From positions 210,001-274,000 of the forward strand of contig JASPKZ010005704.1 in assembly GCA_030220185.1 (NCBI GenBank): a DNA stretch of 64,000 nt. The letters run 5' to 3'. The notes beneath the pieces were generated by a model. That model was not told the origin of the DNA, ran no database searches, and worked only from the letters and a program-made list of their open reading frames with translations. Shown here piece by piece: positions 19,573-30,267 of this stretch (positions within the stretch are counted from its first letter, which is position 1; each line of letters begins with the position of its first letter). The translations under genes and the position numbers were made by a program. This DNA comes from Diploptera punctata (lineage: Eukaryota; Arthropoda; Insecta; Blattodea; Blaberidae).

Positions 19573-19922
19573 ATGGTGAAGATACGGACAATATAGCAAT
19601 CGACGTGGCCTCCAAAATTGGAGTTAAATTAGAAACCTGTGATATCGACAGGAGTCACAGGGTTGGGAAAAAGTCGGATCGACCACGGCCTGTTATTGTT
19701 AAGTTCATCAGTTATAGAAAGAGAAGGGAGGTCTTCCAAAATAAAAAACAATTGAAAGGCAGTGGGATCACAGTAAGAGAAGATCTCACCCAAATTAGAT
19801 ATAAATTGTTAAAGGACTGCATCACAAAATTTGGCGTCACAAATGTGTGGACAATTGATGGCGCAATACATGTGAAAAATGGATATACCAAACGCATCAT
19901 CACCCGGGCCTCTGATATGTAA
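19573..19922 (+). pseudogene. LINE ORF1 C-terminal fragment
   Basis: Open from 19,573 (no start needed, as the 5' end is lost) to the TAA/TGA region at 19,922. It contains DIDRSHRVGKK, RPRPVIVKFISYRKR, VFQNKKQLKGSGI and NVWTIDGAIHVKNG. This RRM/CTD-like pattern is typical of ORF1 RNA-binding proteins in CR1/L2-type LINEs, which coat the element RNA. It lies 142 bp upstream of ORF2. Confidence 0.7.
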
Positions 19923-20064
19923 ATCTACCTAGTGCAAACACGCCCAGTGATACCATATCCCCAATTTAGCACTTTTATATAAATTATTAAAATTATATTT
20001 AGAAATTTCACATTAATTATTAGTATTATATTTAGAAATTTTACTTTATTTATTAATTTAATAT

Positions 20065-23062
20065 TTGAATAAGATATTAGTGACTTGTTCTTTTCTTATA
20101 ATTCTAGTTAAAATATTTTTAAAAATTTTCCATCCAAATAATGCTATTCATTTGGCGGTCTCTGACAGGTTAGAGGACACTACCCTTCTCAAACCCCTTC
20201 CAAACAACAATAATGCAAGACAGGTTCTAGAAACAGCATTCTCCCCCTTCCCGTCTTCCCTACATGTGGTTCACTTGAACGCACAAAGCTTAACTGCACA
20301 TACAGACGAAATTAGAATGATTTTTTCTTCTTCCAATATTCATGCTATTCTCGTATCAGAAACATGGCTCACTCCCTCCATTAATTCTAGTTTAATTGAC
20401 ATGGATGGTTATACTTTTCTTAGACATGATCGTGTACATAGTCGAGGGGGCGGTGTTGGTGTCTTCGTTAGGACAGACCTTTGCCCTAAGTCTGTATACT
20501 TTTCTAATAACGAGACATCTCCTGAAATTATGTTTATAGAAATATACGCAAGCTTCAAAAAATGTCTTCTTTGTGTAGTGTACCAACCCCCTAAAATGAA
20601 AAAAATAGCAGAAATAGAATCCGCTCTACAAAACGCACGTATACAATATGAACACGTTATCGTCATGGGTGACTTTAATATAAATATACTAGACACTGAC
20701 AACAGACATACACAACAGCTTATGTCCGCGTTCCAAGTTTGTGATATGACTATCCTTCCCTTACAGCCTACACATCACACCAATCATTCTGAGACTTTAC
20801 TTGACTTAATTGCTACTAATAATCCAGACAGAGTACTAACCCATGGGCAACTGTCAGCTCCCGGAATATCAGCACATTATATTATATTCTTAGCATACTC
20901 ACTGCAGTGCCCTAAATAAGCTCGTAAGACTATCACATATAGAGACCTAAAACATATAAACAATGCAGCTCTACTTGAAGACGCTATAAAATTACCCTGG
21001 AATACTATATGGACGTTACATTCTGTTGACGAAAAAGTTGAGGCATTAAATAACCTTATATTACAACTATATGACAGACACGCTCCACTGAAAACTAAAC
21101 TAGTGAAACGACACCCTGCTCCCTGGATGTCTGCTAACATTCGTGACTTGATGACTGAAAGAGACGCAGCATATCGGAAATATAGAGTCGACAAAACTGA
21201 TATAAATCTTAATCACTATAAACGGTTACGAAACAAGACTACACAAACTATCAGAAACGCCAAACTTAGACATCTATACAGCCTTACTGAACCTAATAAC
21301 AATAACCCAGATATTTGGAAAAATCTGAATAAAATGGGTGTAGGAAGGAAAGACACAGAGGTAGAAAAACTACCTGTTTCTCTGAACACACTTAATAACC
21401 ATTTTACAAGCACATTCTTTACTCCTAAAGACAAAACACATACAATAAGTGAACTACTATTGACAAATCCACCAGACAGAGAACATTTCCATTTTTCATA
21501 TCTTACAGAAAATGACATAAAGAAAGCTCTCAAACGAATAAAAACAAAAGCAGAAGGTACTGACCGTATAAATATCACTCTACTTAACAAAATAATGGAC
21601 GTTATACTACCTACCATAACTCATGTTTTCAACTCCTCACTACAAACCTCTATATATCCCACATTATGGAAGCAAGCAATTGTACGCCCACTCCCGAAAG
21701 TAAAAACTCCCTTAACTCCTAACGATTTTCGACCCATTAGTATTTTACCTACCCTTTCAAAAGCTTTGGAACGATTAGTCCACAAACAACTGACTGACTA
21801 CCTAACTGAACACGACGTTTTAGATCAATACCAATCAGGCTTTAGGACAGGACACAATACAAATACTGCTCTACTAAATATATGTGAAGACATACGCGAA
21901 GCATCTGATAATCGAAAACTTACTATTCTTACACTACTTGACTTTAGTAAAGCATTTGACACGGTAGACTTGGACTTATTGTTGCTTAAACTAAAAAACC
22001 TCTCACTTTCTGACAGTGTCACGCAATGGTTCAACTCCTACCTTCGTGAGCACCAGCAATATGTTGTAGGAAATTCTACATTACGGCTCTTCTTGGACCT
22101 ACCGTAAAGCTGGAGTTCCAGAGGGCTCGGTGCTCGGCCCATTGCTTTTTTCAATCTATATAAACGACATATCTGACTCCCTAAAACATTGCAAACATCA
22201 TTTATTTGCGGACGACATGCAGATCTACCTTCACTCAGACAAATATTCTTTAAATGACGCGGTAACCAAAATTAACGAGGACCTTGACTCGCTAACGGCG
22301 TGGACAGAGAAATATGGACTTGAATTAAATCCTAGAAAGACACAAGCAATCATTATGGGCCATCAGAGACTATTATCCTCAATTAACACAAATGCAGTAT
22401 TACATGTGTCACTTAATGGGGTTCAGATCCCTTATAGTGAGACAGTAAAAAATCTAGGAGTGTTTATGGATAAACATTTAATTTGGAATAAACAAATAAA
22501 TAACATTTGCAAAACTATCTTCTCAATAATACACTCATTAAATCGTATAAGAAATTGTTTACCGTTTTCTCTAAGAAAAATGCTAGTAGAAACACTTGCA
22601 ATGCCCCATTTTGATTATTGTGATACTCTTTTTACTGACCTAAATACTGTTCTTACCCAAAGACTTCAACGTGTTCACAATTCTTGCATACGTTTTATTT
22701 GTGGTATACGTAGATTTGATCACGTTACACCATCCCTGGAACAATTGTCATGGCTTCGTCTTCAAGATCGTAGAACCATCCATTCCCTATGCCTTCTCTA
22801 TAACATATTACACACATCTTTACCTTATTATTTATCACCCCGCTTCACTAAACTCTCTGATACACATAACTTAGATACCCGATCCCTTGAGCACAGTGTC
22901 CTTTATATCCCTCCTCATCATACTACCTATTATTCGAAATCTTTTACAGTTTCTCTTGCTAGAACATGGAATTCACTTCCACCCTATGTCAGAGACTGCC
23001 AAACTTTACCATCTTTCAGAAATAAATTGAAAATAAAATCACTAACAGAAACAACTCACTAA
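20065..23062 (+). pseudogene. LINE ORF2: APE endonuclease plus reverse transcriptase
   Basis: Endonuclease motifs by residue from 20,065: HLNAQSL (70-76), VSETWL (98-103), YQPP (173-176) and GDFN (202-205), then LLDLIAT and an altered SAHYI where SDH is usual. A TAA at 20,917-20,919 interrupts an otherwise continuous frame to 22,107. RT motifs follow: DFRPISILPTLSKALE, YQSGFRTGHNT, LLDFSKAFDTVD, then a one-base shift near 22,090, VPEGSVLGPLLF and HLFADDMQIY, and the C-terminal SLARTWNSLPPYVRD. Function is needed for target-primed reverse transcription, but this copy is inactivated by the stop, the shift and probably the SDH change. Confidence 0.9.
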
Positions 23063-23534
23063 TACTACTTGTTAAGAATTAATAATGCGTTTTTGCATTA
23101 TTTAATAAAAGTAGACTTAGGATTTGTTAATATATTTACCTAATGCCTTGTATAAAAAGCGTAGATTAATTCATTGTAGTTTATTACTTTCTTTGTATTT
23201 TTTTTCTCTTCTTTTTATGCATAGTAGATTCGAGCTGTTATTCCTTTTTTATTCATTGTGTCATTAATTTAATTTTAATTGTATTTAGTTTCATTCTATT
23301 ATTAGACATTAATTTCATTATTATTCAATATGACAGATAATTAATTGTTCAATGACTATTATTGTAACTTTTTTTTGTATTCATATGTAACATGTTTGTC
23401 CTGTTTTATATGACTATTATTGTATTTTTTTGTATTCATATGTAACATATGCTTGTTCTGGTGAGTGGAAGAGAAGGCCACATGGCCTTAACTCCACCAG
23501 GCTAAATACATCTATTCTATTCTATTCTATAATA

Positions 23535-23859
23535 TATGACAAGGATTCTTAAACTCGTATGAAAATTCACGTTGTATCTGTGGAACAGTTGGTCCAAGAT
23601 CCGGCTGCAAGATTACTACCTTCATCGAGTGTATGAACTAAATCTATTTTTTTCATAAAATTGTGAATTACTGAATACATTTTAGCCGCGTTGCCTATTA
23701 AAATTCTGCCGCTAGTATGTTTAATTAAAATATAATTTATTTATTTATTTGATTCACTTGTTAAATTAAAGTAAATTATAATCCAGTTCGCAAAAATCGA
23801 TGTATAGAGCTTGAAACGTTTTGGTTGTCATTGCAGACTTGGCCGTAAACCTCCTCGTG
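23535..23859. other. Unassigned AT-rich stretch
   Basis: Right flank of the CR1-like LINE. No supported feature. Confidence 0.4.
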
Positions 23860-24215
23860 CCTACAGCACGGTGTGACACCAATCAGTAATAAAATGGCGA
23901 TAAGTACATATTTATTGTTTCATATTGTTTCAAATAAAGTTCAGTTCATTTAAAAACCAGTGATTTGTTTTGTATAATGTATATTAACACTACCTTTTGG
24001 ATATATTTTGTATATGCATTGTACATAGTATACATAGAGGGCAGTGGTTTTACTTCCCGCATGGGATTTGTAATATGTAATATAACAGTATAGCTATTTA
24101 GGTTGGCAACCCCGAAATGTAGGAAGCTGAACTTTCAATCATGGTCACCATTGCTGTAAGTACGACAAAACTCACTACCGCGCAAAAAATATTAACAAAA
24201 AATACTTAATTCTCT
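23860..24215 (+). repeat. Interspersed repeat P, copy 2
   Basis: Uninterrupted counterpart of 1927-2509 (TAAAATGGCGATAAG, GAGGGCAGTGGTTTTACTTC, GGTTGGCAACCCCGAAATG). It shows that the 2071-2317 segment in copy 1 is an insertion. Confidence 0.75.
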
Positions 24216-24673
24216 GTATAAAATCTTCTTCTTCTTCTTCTTCTTAAACTTAATTTGTAGGATTTTCATCCTGTTTATTTCCAAAATCACTCCTCGGAGG
24301 AAGACGTACTGGATGTACATTCACTGTCTATCCATCTTCTTGGCAGGTCTTCCTCTTGTTCTTCTCCCGTCCATTGATCTATCTTCTTTAGCTCTTTGCA
24401 AGCCGGTTTTCTTTCATTCTTTCTATATGACCCTTCCAATATTTTCGTCTATCTATAATAAATTTGGTTATGTCTTGAATATGGCAGTTGTCCCTAATTT
24501 CTGTGTTGTGTATTTTATCAAATAATGTTTTCCCCTGAATAGTTCTTAAGATTTTCATTTCGCATGTGCTTATTATTTGTTTAGTTTTTGTTGTATGAGC
24601 CCTAGTTTCTGCTCCATATATGATGACTGGTCGATCTATCGTTTTGTATATGCGGGTTTTGCTTTCTATTGAC
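24216..24673 (-). mobile_element. RTE-5 LINE 3' end, (GAA)n tail
   Basis: Minus strand reads KTRIYKTIDRPVIIYGAET, EMKILRTIQGKTLFDKIHN, YWKGHIERMKENRLAKS, then a shifted C-terminus and (GAA)n at 24,226-24,247. It is nearly identical to 42,896-43,400. Its 5' edge at 24,673 is joined to a plus-strand segment that looks like a LINE 5' UTR (next entry). Confidence 0.8.
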
Positions 24674-24905
24674 ATATGTCAACGGGCGGATGGGGTTCGT
24701 TAGTCCTGCAAGACAACCCATCTAGGAGAGACAACTCCAGGCTGAGCTCTGGAGCTGGGTGAAGGCAATCGGCCTAGGGAGGAAACCCCGAATAATAAAC
24801 CCGCCATGAAAACGGGCTGCAACCCACTTCAAGGTGTATCTTATACATTGCTCGCAGTCCCAAGGATCAGGCCTCGGACCTGTATTAAATGAGTATGTAA
24901 AAATA
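24674..24905 (+). mobile_element. Possible LINE 5' UTR segment (plus), inverted relative to RTE-5
   Basis: GC-rich for the window, with GGGGTTCGTTAGTCCTGCAA and GGAAACCCCGAATAATAAAC. I recall similar leaders in arthropod RTE elements, but this is not verified. Beside a minus-strand 3' end it would give a 5'-inverted insertion. Confidence 0.4.
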
Positions 24906-25365
24906 TATATCATGAAGTTTGTTTAGCCCTGATATGAAGTATTAAGGTCGGTTGCGGTTGTATTACATTTTACGAGCTTTAAACTTAAGCTTTACCAAAC
25001 TAATAACACAAGTGTAGCACCGCCCGGCCGTTTATAATAATATACAATGTTTTTGAGTTTTCTCATAAAAAACTAAGCCCACTTCAAAAGTAGTGGAAGC
25101 AAGTTGCTTCGTAACCAACTAAATATAAATTATAACTTTACTTTTTTTTCCATCCAAGTGGATACAAACTTTATACAGAAAAGCTTGCTGGTAAATTATT
25201 GCTGTAGAACATTGCTAAAATAAACCACTCAACTTGCAAGTCCCTACTAAGTTAATGAGCTATTGATATGCAAGCAATATTCTGGGAAAAGTTATGTTTA
25301 ATTTTTAAATGTTTGCATTTCTTTGCTTTAAGGTGTACAACGTTACGAAGATCTCAACGTTTTTA
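24906..25365. other. Unassigned stretch
   Basis: No repeat recognised within the window. Confidence 0.4.
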
Positions 25366-26200
25366 CACGCTTTATATTAGCTTGACCTGTATCTATCTAT
25401 GTAACGGAATATTTCAACACGATTTTCACCCACTTAAAATCATTGGATCGACTTGAAACTTTGCATACTTCTAAAAGACCCGTGACAATACAGTAATTTC
25501 ATATTTTGTTTCTAAAATCATGGTCAGAATCATCAGAAAACCAAAAAAAGTGTCTGTATCGATGTAAAGGAATTTTCGAACACGATTTTCACCCACATAG
25601 AAACATTGGATCGATTTGAAACTTTGTATACTTGTAAAGGACCCATTACAATACAATAATTTCATATTTTTTTCTAAAATCCTGGCGAAAATTATCAGAA
25701 AATCAAAAAAAGTGTCTTTGTATCTATGTAACGGAATATATGAACACGATTTTCACCCACTTAGAAACATTGGATCGACTTGAAACTTCGTATACCTGTA
25801 AAGGACCCGTGACTATACTATATTTTCATATTTATTTTCTAAAATCCTGGCCAGAATCATCAGAAAAAAAAGTGTCTTTGTATCTATATAATGGATCTTT
25901 GAACACGATTTTCACCCACCTTAAGAACATTGGATCGACTTTAAACTTCGTATACTTATAAAGGACCCATGACTATACCATAATTTCATATTTATTTTCT
26001 AAAATCCTGGCCAGAATCATCACAATAAAAAGTGTCTTTGTATCTATATAACGGATCTTTGAACACGATTTTCACCCACTTAGGAACATTGGATCGACTT
26101 GAAATTTGTATACTTGTAAAGGACCCGTGACAATGTAATAATTTCATATGTTGTTTCTAAAATCCTGGCCAGAATCATCAGAAAAAAAAAATGAAACTGG
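25366..26200 (+). repeat. SAT-Tyr satellite array 1 (about 160-bp units)
   Basis: Five units starting near 25,388, 25,551, 25,718, 25,873 and 26,034. Each has TGTAACGGAATxTTTGAACA, CGATTTTCACCCACTTAGAA, GGATCGACTTGAAACTT, GGACCCGTGACAATAC and TAAAATCCTGGCCAGAATCA. The leader TTTATATTAGCTTGACCTGT is shared with 59.1 kb and (reversed) 40.9 kb. The array runs into a tRNA-Tyr-like module and a long inverted repeat. Confidence 0.9.
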
Positions 26201-26240
26201 TAAAATAGGTTGCGGACTTGCCGACTTTTTAGTCAATCGT

Positions 26241-26327
26241 TGTAAAAGCTCAGTAGGTAGAGCGGCGAACTCTAGTGGTATATAATTTCAGTAATCCATA
26301 GGTCGCTGGTTTAAATCCGGCTGGAAG
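26241..26327 (+). pseudogene. tRNA-Tyr-derived module retaining the intron (copy 1)
   Basis: Reads as tRNA-Tyr: D-arm AGCTCAGTAGGTAGAGCGG, anticodon side GAACTCTAG, an 18-nt intron TGGTATATAATTTCAGTA (26,276-26,293), ATCCATAGGTCGC, T-arm GCTGGTTTAAATCCGGC. The anticodon would be CTA here instead of GTA and the acceptor stem is lost, so it is not a functional gene. Two further copies (40.6 and 60.2 kb) sit in the same context beside satellite units, so it belongs to a repeat family. Confidence 0.75.
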
Positions 26328-26430
26328 TATTCTTTTAGAAGAGTATTACTTTTAGCTCATAGTACAATAGTATCGAATTTAAATACATTTTTATCTTATT
26401 CTGTAAAATATTAAAACTAAAAATAAAAAA

Positions 26431-26904
26431 ATAAATAATAGTTTTAAAAAACTAAAACAACACGCTTTATTAGAAAACCGAACTAAAAAAATGAAAAATA
26501 ATTTTAATTTCCAACACGCTTGGGATAAAATTAAAGTCAACAAAAAAAAAAATCTCCAACACATATAGAATAAAACTAGAGTTATCTACAAAGAAAATAA
26601 TTTTACCATCAAAAGCGTGGGGTGCTTTTTATGATTTTTACATTTTCTTCTTAGAGACTTTACTTTTACCAATATCTGTTTATTATCAAATATATTAATT
26701 TATATGGAGCACCCCACGCTTTTGATGGTAAAATTATTTTCTTTTTGTTGATAACTCTATTTTATTCTAGATGTGTTGGAGATTATTTATTGTTGGCCAC
26801 TTAAATTTTATCCCAAGCGTGTTGGAAATTAAAATTATTTTTCATTTTTTTAGTTCGGTTTTCTAATAAAGCGTGTTGTTTTAGTTTTCTAAACTATTAT
26901 TTAT
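26431..26904. repeat. Long inverted repeat (about 196-bp arms)
   Basis: Arms 26,431-26,626 and 26,708-26,904 pair almost throughout (for example AACACGCTTTATTAGAAAAC against its complement, and GCGTGGGGTGCT against AGCACCCCACGC), around an 81-bp AT-rich spacer. A single arm recurs at 40,300-40,520 beside a tRNA-Tyr module, so it is part of the SAT-Tyr composite. Its RNA would form a long hairpin. Confidence 0.9.
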
Positions 26905-27289
26905 TTAGTAAAAGTGACGAACTATTAAACAGTAGGCATAACTTAGCAGGGAATAATTCAAGGAAGAAGTCCTCCGGGAGGGACTTTAAGCCGTGGGTCT
27001 CCAGTCTGTCGACCGACAACGCCACATTAGGACCAGCAGCATCAACCATGATACTGGATGTTGTAGCGAAGAGTGACCTGCTGAAGATGGAACGGATGTT
27101 CTGAACGGCCTACAGGCATAAAGATTACATATTTTATAAGTTGAGGACGACGGATTTTACATAAGAAGGTATATTTTAACTTATTTTATTTTATGACTCT
27201 CCACCTCAAACAATGAATTTTATTAGTATTGACTAAATGTAAATGTGAAAAAAATACATGTTTATGAGATTTTAAAACACAAAGAAGAA
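26905..27289 (+). repeat. Repeat debris: SINE-delta fragment and repeat N
   Basis: 26,950-27,013 matches SINE-delta (GGGACTTTAAGCCGTGGGTC). 27,081-27,180 belongs to repeat N: CTGAAGATGGAACGGATGTT hammerhead-like block, then AGTTGAGGACGACGG, also seen near 9.75 and 30.3 kb. Confidence 0.6.
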
Positions 27290-27740
27290 TAATGAATGAA
27301 TGGACGCTAGGAAGTGGTCAAATGAAGGGCAAACAAAATTAACGAGGTATGGGAGTGTTTTAGAAGTCCACGAATAACAAATCTCCAAATTTCCGGACAT
27401 TCAAGCTCTAGCTGTTACTATATCCCTAGGGAATAACGATTTCAAGGCATCTTCGGGTTGGTTGTAGACAGTTTTAAAGACGAATGAAATTTGCGGGGAA
27501 TCAAAGGATGTGGACGAAAGTATAGTTAGTGAGTGGAAACCGAAACTGCATACTTTAATTTCAGGAGACGCGCCTAAGAGACATTTTTAACGCTTACGAT
27601 ACGGGAGTGTTTTTTTTGTGCGTTACCGTCGAAGTCGCTCGTATATACCATACTTAACTTTCCAACTACAGCGGAACGACAATTAATCCAGGGTACACAA
27701 AAAGACATACACAATACGGTGCTTTATAATCTATGATTGA
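27290..27740 (+). pseudogene. pogo/Tigger-like transposase relic
   Basis: Frames read NDFKASSGWL (helix-turn-helix region of CENP-B/Tc5 type), CGESKDVDESIVSEWKPKL, LISGDAP, and near 27,580-27,620 NAYDTGVFF, a decayed form of the NADETG catalytic block typical of Tigger transposases. At least three stops or shifts. No terminal inverted repeats located. Confidence 0.65.
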
Positions 27741-27823
27741 TTAACATTTTTTATAATGCAGAATGTTGTCTAATATGGAAAAAAATTGGTCCTGTGCGAT
27801 ACCGCTTTGAACAAGTTTAGTGT

Positions 27824-29107
27824 ATATATATAAAAATTTCGCGTCACGTTGTTTGTCCGCGATGGAATCCTAAACTACTGAACCGATTTTAATAAAATTT
27901 TGCACACTGTGTGCAGTTTGATCCAACTTGAGACTTAGGGTAGTTTATAACTAAATTTATAGTCGCACTATTTTTTATCGCAAATTATTTTTTTTATTAT
28001 TTAACAAAGAGTTATAATTATCTGTGAGTTCCATACGATTCTAACAGATGGCGGTGTAAGGTAATTTCGTAAGGTTATTGGTTTATTATTTAACAAAGAG
28101 AGATCCAGATGGCTGTGCTTTTTGTTGCAACCGCGAATTTCAATTGAATTACAAATATTGATTATGTCATAGTTTAAGTGTGTTCAGTGATTATTTTAAT
28201 TTATTCTTCTTCTTCTTCTACTACATGGTTTAGGCTGTGCAGCCTGTTCCGGCGAAGTTAAAAGTGGAGTCCATCTTCTACGTGATCGGCCAACATCTCT
28301 TGTTCCTCTGGGATTATACAGGAAGGTTCTTTTTGGTATTTTTTCGTTGTTCATTCTCATTAAGTGTTCTGTCCATTCTTATTATTTTCGCTGATTTTAT
28401 CTTCAATTTTATATATATTTAATTCTTCTCGTATAGTATCATCCCTTATTCTATCCGCTCTTGTGCATCCTTTCACATTACGTAAAAACAACATTTCCGC
28501 AGTCTGTATCCTGCTTTTATCCCTTGATTTCATTATCCAATTTTCACTTCCCTACAACCACAATGGAACATCCATTGTTTGATATAATTTAAGCTTCGTA
28601 TCTTTCATTGTTTTCCGACCTAAGGTTCTTTTTATGGTTCCACAAATAGCCTGAAATTTATTTACTTTATTTTATATATCTTTATTTTCTCTATAAGTTA
28701 TATCACATCCTAAATATTGGAAATGTGATATTTGTTCTATTATTTTGTTATCCAGTACAATGTTTGATCTAATTCCATATTTACCAATAAATGCCATTAC
28801 TTTTGACTTATTATTGATATTTTACAATTATATCTATTGGCTATTAATTTAAATTTATATGCTAACATTTGGAGCTCATTTTCAGATTCTGCTAAAAGTA
28901 CAACATCGTCAGCGAATAATAAAGCATTTATTTTATCTTTATTATCAATTAATATTCCTTCATTAGTTAAAACCTTCTTCCTTTCTTTTCAATATTATTA
29001 ATTTCGTGTGTAAGTATTAGTTTTAAGTAATCTGGCTGAAAGACAGCAACTTAATTTAAATTTTTAACGTATACCTTAGTCACAGCAACGCGTAGCTAGG
29101 ACTTTTA
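27824..29107 (+). mobile_element. Possible Helitron-like shell interrupted by a LINE
   Basis: 27,830-28,200 opens TATATATAAAAATTTCGCGT and contains CCTAAACTACTGAACCGATT, a leader pattern common in insect Helitron-like repeats. 29,010-29,107 ends CAGCAACGCGTAGCTAG (CTAG-3'), analogous to the better defined element at 37.4 kb. A minus-strand LINE lies between. Bounded by (TA)n on both sides. The class is inference. Confidence 0.4.
28205..29005 (-). mobile_element. RTE-2-like LINE copy (minus), (GAA)n tail
   Basis: Minus strand reads from an AESENELQ/LLFADDVVLL-like RT core region near 28,890-28,930, through a YLGCDIT-like block to the C-terminus, with several frameshifts, and ends in (GAA)n at 28,206-28,217. 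A relic. Confidence 0.6.

Positions 29108-29142
<35 letters not shown>
29108..29142. repeat. (TA)n microsatellite
   Basis: Pure TA run following the Helitron-like shell. Confidence 0.95.
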
Positions 29143-29146
<4 letters not shown>

Positions 29147-29655
29147 CTAGAGATAAAAATCTCGAACATGTCATGTAGTTGTAAAATGTGGAAGAGATGG
29201 ATCATGTAAAATGTGTCTACAGATAAAACAAACATGACAGTAAAAAAAAAAAGAGAGAGAAAGAAAGTCCTAGATTTATGAGATATTTTAAATTAAGCCA
29301 CAAAAGTTACACATGGCTGCATTAAGATAATATGATGAAATATAAATTAGTCGGCTCAATAAATGCAGGCAGTTCGATTGCAGCGGGGTTAAAGGTCAAC
29401 TTTACAGAGCATCAGGGAGATCAATACCTGCAAGAACACTGTCCTTCGGCTCCACTTTCCCCCGACAACAGCTTCTTTTATACAACCCTTACCTATAGGC
29501 CACACGAGTTACATCCTTTCCTTGAGAAATAACTGCCTCCGATATTTACGAGGGTCGCTGCTCTTCAAACGTTTATTACGTTAGTAAAACAAAATTAAAT
29601 TACTAGATGTAAGAGAATGTAAACAAAAGCACCAAAAATATTTCTACTCACCTGT
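29143..29655. other. Unassigned, possibly single-copy DNA
   Basis: 29,340-29,560 is less AT-rich than its surroundings and open for 66 codons on the plus strand (29,332-29,532). I recognise no domain and no convincing splice pair. Confidence 0.3.
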
Positions 29656-29669
29656 CTATCAATTAAATA

Positions 29670-30253
29670 ACTATTGAACCCGTAGGTTCATGGCCGCGCG
29701 GACATAAGCTCTCCATACATCCCTATATGAGCTGTTTTCCAATCACTCTCTGTATGATATACTTCCCTCAAATCAAAGTTAATGTTTATTTCTCCCACCT
29801 CGTTCTTGGTCTACCAACTGGGCGTTTCCCTCTGGTTTCCCTACAAGAAGCTTCCATGCACGTCTCTCATTCCCCATTCGTGTCACATGCCCTGCCCATC
29901 GCAGTCTACGAGACTTAACTGTTCTTATTATATCTGGCTTCCTATAAAGATCATGTAGTTCGCTGTTATGTAGTCTTCTCCGTTCACCTGTCTGTTCATC
30001 TCTCTTTGGTCCAAACATTTTCCTAAGAACTTTATCCTCAAATACTTGTAATCTCCTTTCCTCCCTTAAAGTAAGAGTCCATGTTTCGCACCCATATAAT
30101 ATAACTGGTAGAATAATAGTTTTATATATTTTCAGTTTTTTGAAAGGAGTTGGGACATCAAGAGTCTCTGCAATGCATAATAGCACGCATTTCCAGAATT
30201 GAGCCTATGTTTAATTTCTTTGTGCATCTCATTCCTATTTGTGATTATTGTTC
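29670..30253 (-). mobile_element. RTE-1 copy with perfect 14-bp TSD
   Basis: 5'-truncated RTE-1, minus strand, 584 bp. It includes YKTIILPVILYGCETWTLT, RRLRWAGHVTRMG and the C-terminus, with a frameshift near 29,800. TSD CTATCAATTAAATA lies at 29,656-29,669 and 30,254-30,267. The 3' simple-repeat tail is very short. Confidence 0.92.
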
Positions 30254-30267
30254 CTATCAATTAAATA

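Larger units (their letters stand above)
19567..23534 (+). mobile_element. CR1/L2-like LINE, nearly full ORF2
   Basis: A non-LTR retrotransposon of about 4 kb: 3' part of ORF1 (to 19,922), ORF2 (20,065-23,062), then a 3' UTR ending CTCCACCAGGCTAAATACAT and (TTCTA)n at 23,512-23,534. The 5' end is truncated next to SINE-alpha. The RT motifs and pentanucleotide tail fit the Jockey superfamily (CR1/L2/Daphne-like). The exact clade needs a phylogeny. ORF1 and ORF2 remain readable with only two obvious lesions in ORF2, so it is relatively young. Confidence 0.9.

Noticed and set aside
21216..21617. Minus-strand open frames within the CR1-like LINE
   Set aside because: Shadows of the RT reading frame on the opposite strand.
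26241..26327. Functional tRNA-Tyr gene
   Set aside because: The acceptor stem is not complementary and the anticodon is changed to CTA here; part of a repeat family.
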